From Selaginella moellendorffii (Eukaryota > Streptophyta > Lycopodiopsida > Selaginellales > Selaginellaceae): a stretch of DNA of 64,000 nt. A program made the position numbers and the translations under genes. The stretch is taken from assembly GCF_000143415.4 (NCBI RefSeq), contig NW_003314340.1, positions 1-64,000 of the forward strand, written 5' to 3'. This document shows, piece after piece, positions 54,500 to 64,000 of this stretch. Within the stretch, counting starts at the first letter, position 1. Every line of letters begins with the position of its first letter. Under the pieces are notes generated by a model that was given only the letters and a program-made list of their open reading frames with translations, was not told the DNA's origin and did no database searches.

Positions 54500-56284
54500 A
54501 TGGATTCACAACCGAGAACGCTCTTCGAGTGGAACGTACTCCTTTCTTCTTGCGCTCGCAGAGGATGCCTCGAGGAGGCAAAGTACGCATTCGATTCTAT
54601 GCCCGCTTGGAGCCCAGTTTCTTGGAATGCCCTTCTCGCAGCTTGCGAGAAGAATGGATCCGTGGACGATGCCAGGAAATTCTTCAACCAGATGCCGTTC
54701 AAGAACCTCATCTCCTGGAATTGTATCCTTTGCTCCTATTCTCAAAAGGGACACCTCGCAGAGGCCGAAGAGATCTTTCATTCCATGCCACAAAGAAACA
54801 TTGCTACGTGGAACACCCTGCTAGCTGCGTATTCCCTCCGAGGTCTCCTAGAGAAAGCTACGCTTGCGTTCGAAGAAATCCCGGAAAGAGATCTTTTCAC
54901 TTGGAACAGCATGCTTAGTACATATGCCCGTGTTGGGGAGTTTTCTCAGGCAAAAAGAGCGTATGAGACAATGCCAGAGAGGGACTTAATCACCATGAAC
55001 GTTTTTCTAAAATTTTTGGTCAACCGACACCTTTTAGAGGAGTCTATAGATTGTTTTTGTTTGATGCCTGAGAGGGATCTTGTGTCGTACACAACATTGC
55101 TCACAGCATATGCCTCGAACAGGCAATTTGATAAAGCGGAAACACTGTTTGCTATCATGCCTCAGCAAAGTATTGTCTCCTGGACGGCCCTTCTTTCGAT
55201 GTTCGTTGAGGCTGGAAAATTTCATCAGTCATTGAAAACGTTTGAATCAATGCCGAAACACGATATAGTTTCAGCAAACGCAATGCTTACTGCGTATGCC
55301 CGGTCTGGGCGCTTTTGGGAGATGAAAACCCTGTACGATAGGATGCCTGTGCGTAACATCGTCTCGTGTAACATTATGCTTGAGTCGTATACGCGATGTA
55401 AAAGCTTAGGGGACGCTCTTTTGTTTCTAGAAACTATTTCTCGCTTAGACTTAGTGTCATGGAATATCGTTCTTGCAGCATATGCCTTAGCCGGGCATAT
55501 TGAGTCTGCAACATGCACATTCGCTCAAATGCCTGCAAAAGACTTAGTGTCGTGGAAAGCTCTTCTTGGTGGCAACATGAGAATTAGCGATTATGCAAGC
55601 ACCATCAAAGTTTTCAATGAGATGCCTGAGCGAGATGCTGGATCATGCACCTACATGCTCACAGCTCACATCCAAGCCCGCCGCCAACCTCTTACAAAGA
55701 AATTCTTCTTCCATGACATGATCGAGCGAGATCTCGTGACATGGAACACTATGCTCAATTGCTACGCACAAAGAGGCCTCCCAGGATCGACCGAGCTCTT
55801 CTTTCACACAATGCCTGAGCGTGACACCATCTCCTGGACGGTTGTGTTACACTCTTACGCAAGCGTCGGCCACCTCGAACGCGTACAGGATATCTTTTCT
55901 AAATTGAAGATGGCGGCCGAGCTTGCGGATGGGATTTGCTTCGTCCTAGTGCTCGCTACGTGCGCACGGCGGGGAAAACTCTACGATGCCCGGTCACTTT
56001 TTACCTCCATGGTAGCTGACTATGGTGTGGAGCACACCGAGCAGCACTATTCTTGCATGGTTGACGCACTTGGCCGGGCTGGTCATTTGCGCGAGGCGCA
56101 AGAACTCTTGAGTAGCATGCCGTTAGTTCCCAGGATCTTGGAGTGGTCGTGTGTTCTTGGAGCCTCCAAGCTCCACTGTGATGGCGACCATGGAAGCTGG
56201 GCAGCTACGGAGGTCCTTTGTTTGGACCCAGGAAACCAAGTAACATATACGATACTTGCTAGCAATTCATTCCCTTTTGGATGA
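54500..56284 (+). CDS. S-type PPR protein Y
   Basis: Intronless, 594 residues, in the same frame as gene X and separated from it by one stop codon with no spacer. It begins inside a PPR motif (MDSQPRTLFEWNVLLSSCAR), lacks a leading segment or transit peptide, and has about 15 S-type motifs (LISWNCILCSYSQKGHLAEA; LVSWNIVLAAYALAGHIESA). The end is E1-like (HYSCMVDALGRAGHLREAQE; WSCVLGASKLHCDGDHGS; VTYTILASNSFPFG). The paralogue Y' at 24958-26742 has the same length and the same start context. Y could be made by reinitiation after X, from its own promoter inside the X coding region, or only as part of a spliced or read-through product. Target RNA unknown. Confidence 0.82.
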   Translation: MDSQPRTLFEWNVLLSSCARRGCLEEAKYAFDSMPAWSPVSWNALLAACEKNGSVDDARKFFNQMPFKNLISWNCILCSYSQKGHLAEAEEIFHSMPQRNIATWNTLLAAYSLRGLLEKATLAFEEIPERDLFTWNSMLSTYARVGEFSQAKRAYETMPERDLITMNVFLKFLVNRHLLEESIDCFCLMPERDLVSYTTLLTAYASNRQFDKAETLFAIMPQQSIVSWTALLSMFVEAGKFHQSLKTFESMPKHDIVSANAMLTAYARSGRFWEMKTLYDRMPVRNIVSCNIMLESYTRCKSLGDALLFLETISRLDLVSWNIVLAAYALAGHIESATCTFAQMPAKDLVSWKALLGGNMRISDYASTIKVFNEMPERDAGSCTYMLTAHIQARRQPLTKKFFFHDMIERDLVTWNTMLNCYAQRGLPGSTELFFHTMPERDTISWTVVLHSYASVGHLERVQDIFSKLKMAAELADGICFVLVLATCARRGKLYDARSLFTSMVADYGVEHTEQHYSCMVDALGRAGHLREAQELLSSMPLVPRILEWSCVLGASKLHCDGDHGSWAATEVLCLDPGNQVTYTILASNSFPFG

Positions 56285-56979
56285 GCTTAAAGATTGACAC
56301 AAACGGATGTACTATTGGATCTAAGTGCCGAACTGTTTGGCAATGTGTTTGTCTGCATGGATTGTACATGCACCAAGAGGTTCATCCATAGAACATCGCT
56401 GCATTCCTTGGAGCAATCTCTCGAGCTTTACTCGACAGGTACACATCCTCTTTGATCACGTCAGTGATAAATCCTCATCTCGCAAGTGCAGCTCAGTGGA
56501 AAAGGATTGGCATGATCCTCATGGATCGATATAGAAACTCAAGGTCTCGCTAACCAGATGTGCAACGAAAGTGGATAGATTCTATCCAAGATCATAGTAG
56601 AGCTCCAAAACGTTGTGATGGTGATGTTGGGCACTAGCAATTAGCATGGATGTCGTTTTGCCATTCAAATGCTCAAGTTTAAGCAGCTCATACAGTTTCA
56701 ACCATCGCATGTGATTCAAGCTTACTTCAAAGTATTCAATATCATTTGTGTGGAGGGGCAGTTTGTAAATATCAAAATCTAATTTGGTGCACAGCCATAG
56801 TATGGCAATAAATATATAATTGTGTGTGAAAGCATTATATATTTACACATGTGTGAATTTATTTTTTTTGTTTTGAGTTGCATACAAAAATGTTATGCAC
56901 ACAATAAATTTTCGATTGTTATATAGGCAATCAAAATGTGATTATGTGTATAACATTTTTGTTATAGTTTTTGTCATAG

Positions 56980-57072
56980 TTTTTGGTTAGTTATAACTAA
57001 CCAACTAGTTAGTTAACCAGTTAACCAGTTATAGTTAGTTATAAGTTAGTTATAACTAGTTAGTTAGTCATA
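56980..57072. repeat. TAGTTA/TAACTA-rich palindromic microsatellite
   Basis: Alternating TTAGTTA, TAACTA and AACCAGTTA units able to fold back on themselves. Absent from the equivalent place in the inverted copy (near 24300), so it arose after the duplication. Confidence 0.75.
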
Positions 57073-57629
57073 TTTTTGTCAAACTACCACACAAGACTGA
57101 TACCATATCATCCCAAATAATACGATGTCATTGCAAATCTCAAGGGTTGTACATCAGCAAGTATGCACCATAGGTTTCACACAAGCAATTATACAATGTT
57201 TATGTGAGATAAATATTCTAAAACTCATCTTTTGCATTTACAATATCATGTGAAGATGAAATTCATGAGTGATCTATGGAGTAGTGGGACAAGAAGCACT
57301 ATCACCATAATCAAGTATTGAGTGGGAGCTTCTTATCTTGTCATAACATTATATATTATAATAAAGTGCTTAGTTAGTGCTTTTTTGGTCACAACTGTTA
57401 ACTTTTGTTTCTTCGGCAAGTATGTAATGTGAGACACAAATCCCTAAGCTCCAAAATGGAGCTAAAAGGGTGCCACATAGTAGTGGCCGAAGCAAAAGCC
57501 AAACAAATGTAACACATTTGGACTAAAAAATTTCGATTTGGATAGTCGAAAGTGAGGATAGAACTCCTAACAAAATGCTTAGGGAATGAGCACGAAGCAA
57601 GTAATAAGTGAGTCTCCAAAAAAGGCACT

Positions 57630-58060
57630 TGAGATGGACTCGAGATAGAGTCTGAGAAGGAGTCCAAAATGCACCCGAAACAGAATCTAAAATGGGACCT
57701 GAGATGGACCCAAAATAGAGTCCAAAATCGAATTCAAGATGGACCCTAGAAGGAGTCCAAGATGAAGTCCGAAATGGACCCAAGATGGAATCTAAGATGG
57801 ACTTGAGATGGAGTCTGAGATGGAGTTTGAGATGAACCCAAGAAGGAGTCCGAGGTAGAGTCTGAGATGGATCTAAGATAGAGTTTGAAATGAACTTGAG
57901 ATAGAGTCCAAGATGGAGTCCAAGATAGAATTGAGACTGAGACTGAAATTGAGTTCGAGTCCAAAATTGAGTTCGAGTCCGAGATTCGAGTTCGAGATCC
58001 AAGGTTCGAGTCCAAGTCCAAGATCTGAGTTCGAGGTCCAAGCTCTAAGTCCAAGTTTGA
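57630..58060. repeat. Degenerate 12-bp minisatellite
   Basis: About 35 units of the type GAGATGGAGTCC or AAGATGGACCTG in one array, changing towards GAGTTCGAGTCC at the right end. Read on the minus strand it gives LDLDSxLGS-like peptides, but this is a property of the repeat and no gene is claimed. Confidence 0.8.
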
Positions 58061-58078
58061 ATACTAATATAAATTGTT

Positions 58079-59680
58079 GGGTGAAAGCCCAAAGCAATTG
58101 TTCTCCAAGGGGGGCTGTAGGGGGTTCCAAAAATATAGTAAGAAGAGTGTGGGGGTTGGACTTTAGTGGAAATAGTTTGGCTAGGAAAAGCTAGTGTAGC
58201 CTAAGAAGGCTATGATGATATAACCATTGAGAAGTCCAAGGCTAGAGTGAATATGGACAATTAAATGAGGTAGTTTAATGAAGTGTTCAAAAGTCGATTC
58301 TAACTCCCCTGGGAGATCAAATAATCAATGCTCCTAGTCTAGTGGGTAGCACTACCTACTTGGATACTTGGCATGGCTCATCAGAATCTCGCTCTAGCCA
58401 CCTATTTAGGGCATCTAAAGGCAAATGGGAACAATACCCATGAAACTTGCATAGGGCCACAGTGTTATGAAATGTTGTCTTAAAGTCGCAAACTATGGAT
58501 AGAAAGAGGAGCAATCCACTTGTGTGGTGACCAATGATATAGTCATACAACAAAGAAGTTCTAGAGGTCATTGGGACATAGTGGTCGGGCTTGTGGGCCT
58601 TGACCCAGAGACAGTGTTAACAAACATAGTTGTGGATAGAAAGGGACTTGATAGAGACTGAAAAAAGGATATTGGGGAAAGTTATTCCTCAAGATTCAAT
58701 CCAAAATGTATTTTGACTTTCATTGTCCATAAACGGATAAGAGTTGCTATACAACTGAAAGGAAGAATGTACAACAAAAATGGCCATACCAATAAAAAGG
58801 AAGGGAGAATTGGGAGAGATAGAGCAAAGAGAATAAAGTAAACATAACTTCCCTCATTGAACATTTTGGTCCCTAAACAGGAGATGTCTTGTTTCAGAGT
58901 ACTCAATTGTCTCAGTCCATGACCTGGTTTGGGAGGAGTAACCTCTGTTGCATGTGGCCAGAGACAGAGCTGGAATCTCAAGCTGACTTGGAAGCAGACC
59001 CTTCTGAGCTTTAAGCTCGGTATATGCAACACGTTGTGAAGGGTGGGAAACACAATTTATAGGCCACTTTGTTGATCTATTCTTCAAAGAAGTGTGGGTG
59101 CAGTTTTGATTGAGACAATGCCTTGCTCCTCAATGTGTGGTGCTCAGGTCTTAACCTTACATACACCCACTCTCTAAACGTCCGATGTTTGTCCACATAA
59201 TACTTCATCCTCGTCTGGGCTACTTCTAAGCGTTGTTGCACCCTGGAATGCATTGCTTATATTGCTTAGAGGTGATCATCAACTGCTGGGGAAGCTGATG
59301 GTCAGAAGTTGAAAAGTCCTAGGACATCTTGGCCATGAAGTGCCACATATGGTGCCATAAGTGGTGTCTTGTATTGTAAGCATACTCAGCATGTAGAAGC
59401 CATCACAGCCATGAAGTTGGTTTATCCTTGCAGAAAGCCTATAGTGGTGTCTCAAATGTTTGATTTGTGTGCTCAATTTGAGTGTCAGACTAGCACTGCT
59501 GAAACTGAGCGTTGTTCCCAGGCTTCTCCAAGAATTTCCAACGAACTTGGAGCCTCTATTTGAAACGATGTCATTTGGAATACCATGAAAGCGTAGAAAA
59601 AAGCCTTGGCCACCTTGTGAACTGAGAACGTGACTTTGATCCAAAGTTTATTTAGGAATTTTTTTAGGATTAACAAAAAT
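58079..59680 (-). mobile_element. Decayed Ty3/gypsy-type LTR retroelement remnant
   Basis: At about 59330-59600 the minus strand reads as the end of a gypsy integrase core: FHGIPNDIVSNRGSKFVGNS then GTTLSFSS, and after a frameshift QTEHTNQTFE and AEYAYN. Frameshifts and stops rule out activity. At 58079-58200 lies a second copy of the LTR-like segment seen at 34550-34640 (GTGAAAGCCCAAAGC; GGGGGGCTGTAGGGGGTTCC), on the plus strand; whether it belongs to the same element is uncertain. Between them I see no gene. Confidence 0.65.
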
Positions 59681-59904
59681 GCTTTATAGATTTTGTAAGA
59701 ATTACCAGTCTTTTAATGTTGATGATACAATATTAAGATATAATTTTTCTATGAGCATTATCACAAGTCTAAAGGCTTTTGGATGTATAATTTCATTTTC
59801 TTGATGTTGTGCATGTTAATTAACTTTGCTACTACTAATTGTTCTTCAAACATTTTATGGTTTTCTTTTGGATTCAGTACAAAAGAAATCAATTTCCAGC
59901 TCTT

Positions 59905-60135
59905 GGGCTCCTGCCAGACAAAGAAGCATTGCATGCTCCAAAATTCTGCAAAGCTGCATTTTTACACAATCACAAGCTGGAGGAGTCCGATTGTCCCAGT
60001 TCTCCCCATTATGTATGGGATAGAAGTGAATGACCATCACAACACCTGTTTAAAAGCAAATGATTGGAGTAATCTAGATTGTTTATCAGCTCCCAGTAGA
60101 TGGCATAGTGGCCAGGCTGCTCCGACAGGTTTGAG
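59905..60135 (-). pseudogene. GH3 last-exon fragment
   Basis: The complement matches 40360-40620 of the GH3 gene (TCACTCAAACCTGTCGGAGC; codons for GHYVIYWEL, and IEVND/IPVLP in antisense), with indels. It lies just beyond the 3' end of the PPR gene 60204-62213. A (GA)n run at about 60177-60194 separates the two. Confidence 0.75.
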
Positions 60136-60203
60136 TGAATAAACCATCAATCCAAAGTTCTAAACTCAATGATAGTAGAGAGAGAGAGAGAGAATTCACT
60201 AAT

Positions 60204-62213
60204 TTAGTTGCTAGTGTTTCTTCTAGTGAGCAACAGGTACGGAGCAGCATTTCTCGGCTCAAGGACAAACACTCTACTTGCCGCCAAGTTCATCGTGGAG
60301 TCAGGGCTATAACTCTTCCTGCAAGCTCCGAGAAAGCAAGTCCACTCAGGAGCTTGCGGCTTGAACGGCATGTTTGCGAGAAGATCCTGGGCTTCGTCCA
60401 GTCGCCCAGCTCGCCCCAGCAAGTCGATCACACACCCATAGTGGTGCTTGCTCGTTCTCACGCCATAGTCCATTCTCATGGAGCAAAACCATCCATATCC
60501 CGCCTCCAAGTCCCCCGAATGGCTACACTCGAGTAGAATCCACGTAAAGCTGATCTCATCTGGGCTGCTCGCGCCTTCCATCGTCATCTCTCTAAACATC
60601 TCCTCGGCGGTGCCGATGTTTTGCGAGCTCTGTGCGAGAACTCCCAGCATCGTGTTCCACAGCGGCAAATCCTCGTCGCGACTGATGGTCTCGAAGATCT
60701 TTCTCGCGGCGCTGGGCCTGCCATCACCGGCGATGGCGGCGATGAGCAAGCTCCACGACGCAGCGTTCTTGTGCGGCATCGCGGTAAAGAACCGCTCGAG
60801 CTGTTCCATATGCCCTTCTCGGGCATACGCGACGAGGATAGCGTTCCAGGAGCTCACGTCGTGGGCAGGCATGGAATCCACAATCGCCTTGGCCTCTTCC
60901 ACACGCCCAAGCTGGGAAAACCCATTTACCATCGCGTTGCATGCCACCACGCTCCACTCGCGCATCGCCGAGAACACGTCCATCGCCTCAAGCAAAAGCC
61001 CTCGTTGTGCATATGCGTGGATCGCCGACGTAGATGAAACCACGTCGTGGTGTGGCATCCTATCCAGCAGAGCTTCGGCGTCCTGGTATCTCCCACTCTG
61101 AGCGTAGGCGCACATCATGGTGACAAACGAGACGAGGTTCTGGCGCGGCATGGCCGCGAAGAAAATCCTAGAATTCTCCAAGGAGTTTAGGTCGCGAGCA
61201 TAGACGCTCAGCATGGCATTCCAGCACGCGATATCGTCATTGTACCGAGCCGGGATGCTCGCAAAGATGCGCTCCGCTTCACTGGCTCGATTGCTGTGAG
61301 CGCAGCCGCCGAGAATCGTCGTGCACGACACGGAGTTTCGCTCGGGCATGGCGTTAAAGAGCTCCAAGGCAGAATCAAGATGCTCGCATTGGGTATATGC
61401 AGATAGCATGGCGTTCCACGAAATAAAATCCCTCGCAGGCATCTCGTCAAAAACCCTTTTAGCTTGTTCTAAATGCCCGTGTTTTGCAAAGCACGACAGC
61501 ATAGCCGTGCATGAAATGGTATTCCACTCGGGGATTAACCCAAAAAACTCCTTAGCTTCAGACAGATGCCCCAAGGTGGCAACTGTAGCAAACATGGCAC
61601 TCCACGAAGTTAAATCTTTCGCGGGCATGCGATCAAACACATCCTTGGCTTCCTCAAAACAATCCGCTTGCGAGTATCCTGACAACAGCGCATTCCAGGA
61701 GCTCAAGTTCCAAACCGGCATCCCATCAAAAACCTCCTGTGCTTTCTCCAAATGCCCAGCTTGGGCATATCCAGTAAGCATCACATTCCACGACACCGGA
61801 TCCCTGTCCTCCAAATCCATGCCATCAAAGATCGCCCTCGCTTCATCCATACTCTCACCCTGGACGAGCGCAGTCAAAATCGTGTTCCATGACACCGAGT
61901 CTTTGCACGGGATGGCCTCGAACAACCGCCTGGCGTCCTCCAATTCCCCGTTCTGGGCATGCGCCGAGAGCAGCAAGTTCCACGAGAAGACATCTTTGTG
62001 GCGGATGCCGTCAAAGACGCCGCGAGCGTTTTGGAGGCTGCCGCATTTGCCATACATCTGGACGAGCAAGTTGGAGAGGAAAGTGTCGAATTCGAGACTC
62101 TTGTGCAAGTGGAGGAGCTGTGCGTGGAGCTGCGTCGCTCGAGAAAGGCTTGTGCATGACTTGATGCGCTCGACCCACTGGCCAACGCCCAGTTTCTCGT
62201 GTATGCTTCTCAT
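60204..62213 (-). CDS. S-type PPR protein
   Basis: Intronless on the minus strand; the first ATG at 62213 gives 669 residues (the frame continues 13 codons upstream only to a TTG). The N-terminal segment is typical (RIKSCTSLSRATQLHAQLLH; FLSNLLVQMYGKCGSLQNAR). About 15 S-type motifs follow (DVFSWNLLLSAHAQNGELED; DFISWNAMLSAYTQCEHLDS), one slightly longer (ARYNDDIACWNAML), then P/L2-S2-like motifs and an E1 region (HYGCVIDLLGRAGRLDEAQD; WTCFLGACRKSYSPDSTMN; APYLLLTRRN). No DYW domain. Expected to bind organellar RNA. A decayed relative lies at 41200-42015 and a truncated one starts at 63715 on the same strand, so this gene has been duplicated more than once locally. Confidence 0.88.
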   Translation of the reverse strand: MRSIHEKLGVGQWVERIKSCTSLSRATQLHAQLLHLHKSLEFDTFLSNLLVQMYGKCGSLQNARGVFDGIRHKDVFSWNLLLSAHAQNGELEDARRLFEAIPCKDSVSWNTILTALVQGESMDEARAIFDGMDLEDRDPVSWNVMLTGYAQAGHLEKAQEVFDGMPVWNLSSWNALLSGYSQADCFEEAKDVFDRMPAKDLTSWSAMFATVATLGHLSEAKEFFGLIPEWNTISCTAMLSCFAKHGHLEQAKRVFDEMPARDFISWNAMLSAYTQCEHLDSALELFNAMPERNSVSCTTILGGCAHSNRASEAERIFASIPARYNDDIACWNAMLSVYARDLNSLENSRIFFAAMPRQNLVSFVTMMCAYAQSGRYQDAEALLDRMPHHDVVSSTSAIHAYAQRGLLLEAMDVFSAMREWSVVACNAMVNGFSQLGRVEEAKAIVDSMPAHDVSSWNAILVAYAREGHMEQLERFFTAMPHKNAASWSLLIAAIAGDGRPSAARKIFETISRDEDLPLWNTMLGVLAQSSQNIGTAEEMFREMTMEGASSPDEISFTWILLECSHSGDLEAGYGWFCSMRMDYGVRTSKHHYGCVIDLLGRAGRLDEAQDLLANMPFKPQAPEWTCFLGACRKSYSPDSTMNLAASRVFVLEPRNAAPYLLLTRRNTSN

Positions 62214-63714
62214 GGCTTTTCTTGGCAGCGGCCTGGAAAATGAGAAAACCAAGTTAAGTCTCGTGGCGGGTGCCGCACAGGGTGCATGGGGAATGTAGGG
62301 AGAAGGACGTGATGCTCACAAACTTGTTGTCAACTTTCATCATATATATTGATTGATCTATGAGAAATTTAGACAAGCTGGACATGGACAAGATTAGTGT
62401 ATTTTTTTGTATCTTCTTTAACCTCCACACTCCATGACTCCATTCAATAAGTTTATACCACTATTTGTCCTTTTGTCATTCCAAAGTCCCCAATCTTCTT
62501 GATCATCAGTTCCAGTCAAGCATGCAATCTCCTTGGCATTGCTCCCCACCACTTCGCAGGCCCAGTATTATACTGGAGAACTAAGTAACCATTCTGCCAC
62601 TTCTCAAGCTTGAATACTCCGAATGGCGGCGAGACAAGCTTGATTTCTCCAATTGCACGCTAACCTTTAGCAACTGTGATGCTAATCGCTCCTCGTCTGA
62701 TCGAAGAGCCTTCAACCCATACCATTCACCCCCGCGAGAAATTACAGTACTCCGCCGAGCATCGATCCATTCGCGCTACATCAACACAGAGTTCCAAGCT
62801 CCGATATGGACCATAGGCACAACAAGCTTGTATCGTCTTGCATTCTTGTCACTCACCATGGCCATTCCAAAGGAATATTTTGGTAAGATTCAAAATTGGG
62901 TAGTGCCTTTGAACAGAAAAGATCACACACAAATACTGTCCATATAGTAGTGAAGTCCTTCCAACTCGCAAAGAAGAAGAAGGCAAGGTTGCTCTCAAGA
63001 TCGTAGGCCATAGAGCCTTTATAGTAAAGAGGAGTATAACTCTCCTCCTGGACAGTTTGCCAGTGCTGCCGAGGAAAGCTCGATCAAAGACGACGAGGAA
63101 ATGGATGATGAGGACGAGGACTGGATGTCCTGGAAGATTGGCGAGGATGTTTTGGAGATACTCATCAAGTTCCTGTGGCTCCATCCAGGCCATTGTCTCT
63201 TACAATTGGCCGATCTCTTTGAAGAGCATGCTCCTTGTGCTGCACTTTCGAAAGCTTTGCTTGGCATCCTGAGGCCTGGAGCAATGCGAGCTTTTGTGGA
63301 CACAAATCCATCAAAAAGTCCAATGGTATTTCCTTCCATGACAACTTCCCACCATTGCGACTTTGTAGAACAAGATCAAGCTTGAGATTAGTTGGGATTG
63401 GACTTGCCAAAAGCATGAGCTTCTTAGAATTTCGCCTCGGGGATATCTTAGAGATGGTTCCAGTGGAGGACTTGGTTGTTAGTGTAAGGCCCTTCACACA
63501 TCCCTTTAGCATACTTCTCCCAAGCATATTCTCTAGAAGCAATAATGGTTATGCCTAGTCTTTGAAATCGCTTCCATGGTTCTTGCCATTTTCCAGGGCA
63601 CTCTATGTCACTGGTGCCATGCAGCGGATAGCAGACCTAAGCCAGAATCTAGCGAGCTGCTAGATAGAAAACACTTCTTGATTGCTTAGACCCTAAACCT
63701 ACGATTATAGTGAC
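62214..63714. other. Intergenic, one weak acidic ORF at 63101-63385
   Basis: No gene recognised. On the plus strand an ATG at 63101 opens 94 codons starting MDDEDEDWMSWKIGEDVLEI with a Leu/Ala-rich continuation (LLQLADLFEEHAPCAALSKA); the open frame extends upstream through more acidic residues. On the minus strand about 62540-62650 reads KLVSPPFGVFKLEKWQNGYL, also open only briefly. Neither belongs to a family I recognise and both may be remnants. Confidence 0.3.
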
Positions 63715-64000
63715 CAACCTAGATTTCTCCAAGGAGGTTACGTTGCAAGCATAGACATGTCGTTCCAGCACACGACATAGTCATTGTAGATGACTGCTCC
63801 GCTGGTAGGGTCAGCCGCCGAGGATCGTCGTGCATGACACGGAGTTTCGCTCGTGGCAAAGAGCTACAAGGCCAAATCAAGATGCCCTCATTGGGCATAT
63901 GCTGCTGCATGGAATCTCGTCAAAACGTGCGACGGTATTCCACTCGGGAATCAAACCAAAAAAACTCCTTGAATTCTTGAAGATGCCCAAGGGTGGCAAC
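63715..64000 (-). pseudogene. Truncated, decayed PPR copy running off the window
   Basis: Complementary homology to about 61175-61580 of the PPR gene 60204-62213 (CTCCAAGGAGGTTACGTTGC; GATGCCCTCATTGGGCATAT; CCACTCGGGAATCAAACC), with several indels including loss of roughly one and a half motifs near 63910-63935. The remainder lies outside the window. Confidence 0.8.

Larger units (their letters stand above)
54240..57420 (+). repeat. 3.2-kb inverted segmental duplication (partner at about 23930-27064)
   Basis: The end of PPR X, all of PPR Y and about 1.1 kb of 3' flank match the reverse complement of 23930-27064. The 3' flank is recognisable to near 57420 (GAAATTCATGAGTGATCTATG here versus its complement at about 24068-24095). 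The right copy carries an extra TAGTTA-rich stretch at about 56980-57070. Confidence 0.85.

Noticed and set aside
57746-58054. 102- to 172-codon frames rich in LDS/LGS repeats
   Set aside because: By-product of a 12-bp minisatellite; no start context, no conserved domain.
61321-62298. 325-codon open frame on the plus strand
   Set aside because: Antisense of the PPR gene 60204-62213; Ser/Ser-Lys-rich translation with the 31-codon period of the opposite strand.

Overview
The window is nuclear DNA of a land plant and fits a lycophyte of the Selaginella type (inference, not a database result). The reasons are very short introns (mostly about 45-70 nt) in the genuine plant genes, an extreme density of long intronless pentatricopeptide-repeat (PPR) genes, many of them built from 31-residue S-like motifs, and compact gene islands separated by AT-rich, transposon-littered spacers.

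Layout. 1-3.5 kb: a small putative secreted-peptide gene on the minus strand in non-coding DNA. 3.5-8.1 kb: two divergent PPR genes sharing about 135 bp. 8.4-10.8 kb: a ten-exon ABC half-transporter of the plant ABCD2-like type. 10.8-14.4 kb: AT-rich spacer. 14.4-22.5 kb: a second block holding a decayed PPR, a second intact ABC gene, a PPR reading frame emerging from the ABC 3' end, and a 2-oxoglutarate dioxygenase broken by a 4-bp deletion. 25.0-26.7 kb: a minus-strand PPR gene (Y'). 27.2-31.6 kb: a third block with ABC and PPR pseudogenes and the intact dioxygenase. 31.6-38 kb: AT-rich region with an interstitial telomere-like repeat, a palindrome, gene-fragment debris and a complete TRIM retroelement. 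38.1-42 kb: a GH3 acyl-amido synthetase gene with an inverted partial copy, then a PPR pseudogene. 42.3-51.9 kb: a conserved housekeeping island on the minus strand (J-domain protein, PQQL-like M16 protease, EDC4/VARICOSE decapping scaffold). 52.3-56.3 kb: two PPR reading frames in the same frame separated by a single TGA; the second is duplicated in inverse orientation at 25.0-26.7 kb. 57-60 kb: minisatellite, Ty3/gypsy integrase remnant, GH3 3' fragment. 60.2-62.2 kb: another PPR gene; a truncated relative runs off the window end.

Two processes stand out. One is segmental duplication of an ABC-PPR-dioxygenase block followed by reciprocal decay: the middle copy keeps ABC and PPR and loses the dioxygenase, the right copy keeps only the dioxygenase. 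The other is dispersal of PPR and GH3 pieces by local duplication and inversion. PPR proteins are expected to bind organellar RNA; none here carries a DYW editing domain. I see no rRNA gene, no CRISPR array and no convincing complete tRNA gene. Exon boundaries were worked out by eye from GT-AG sites and reading-frame continuity.
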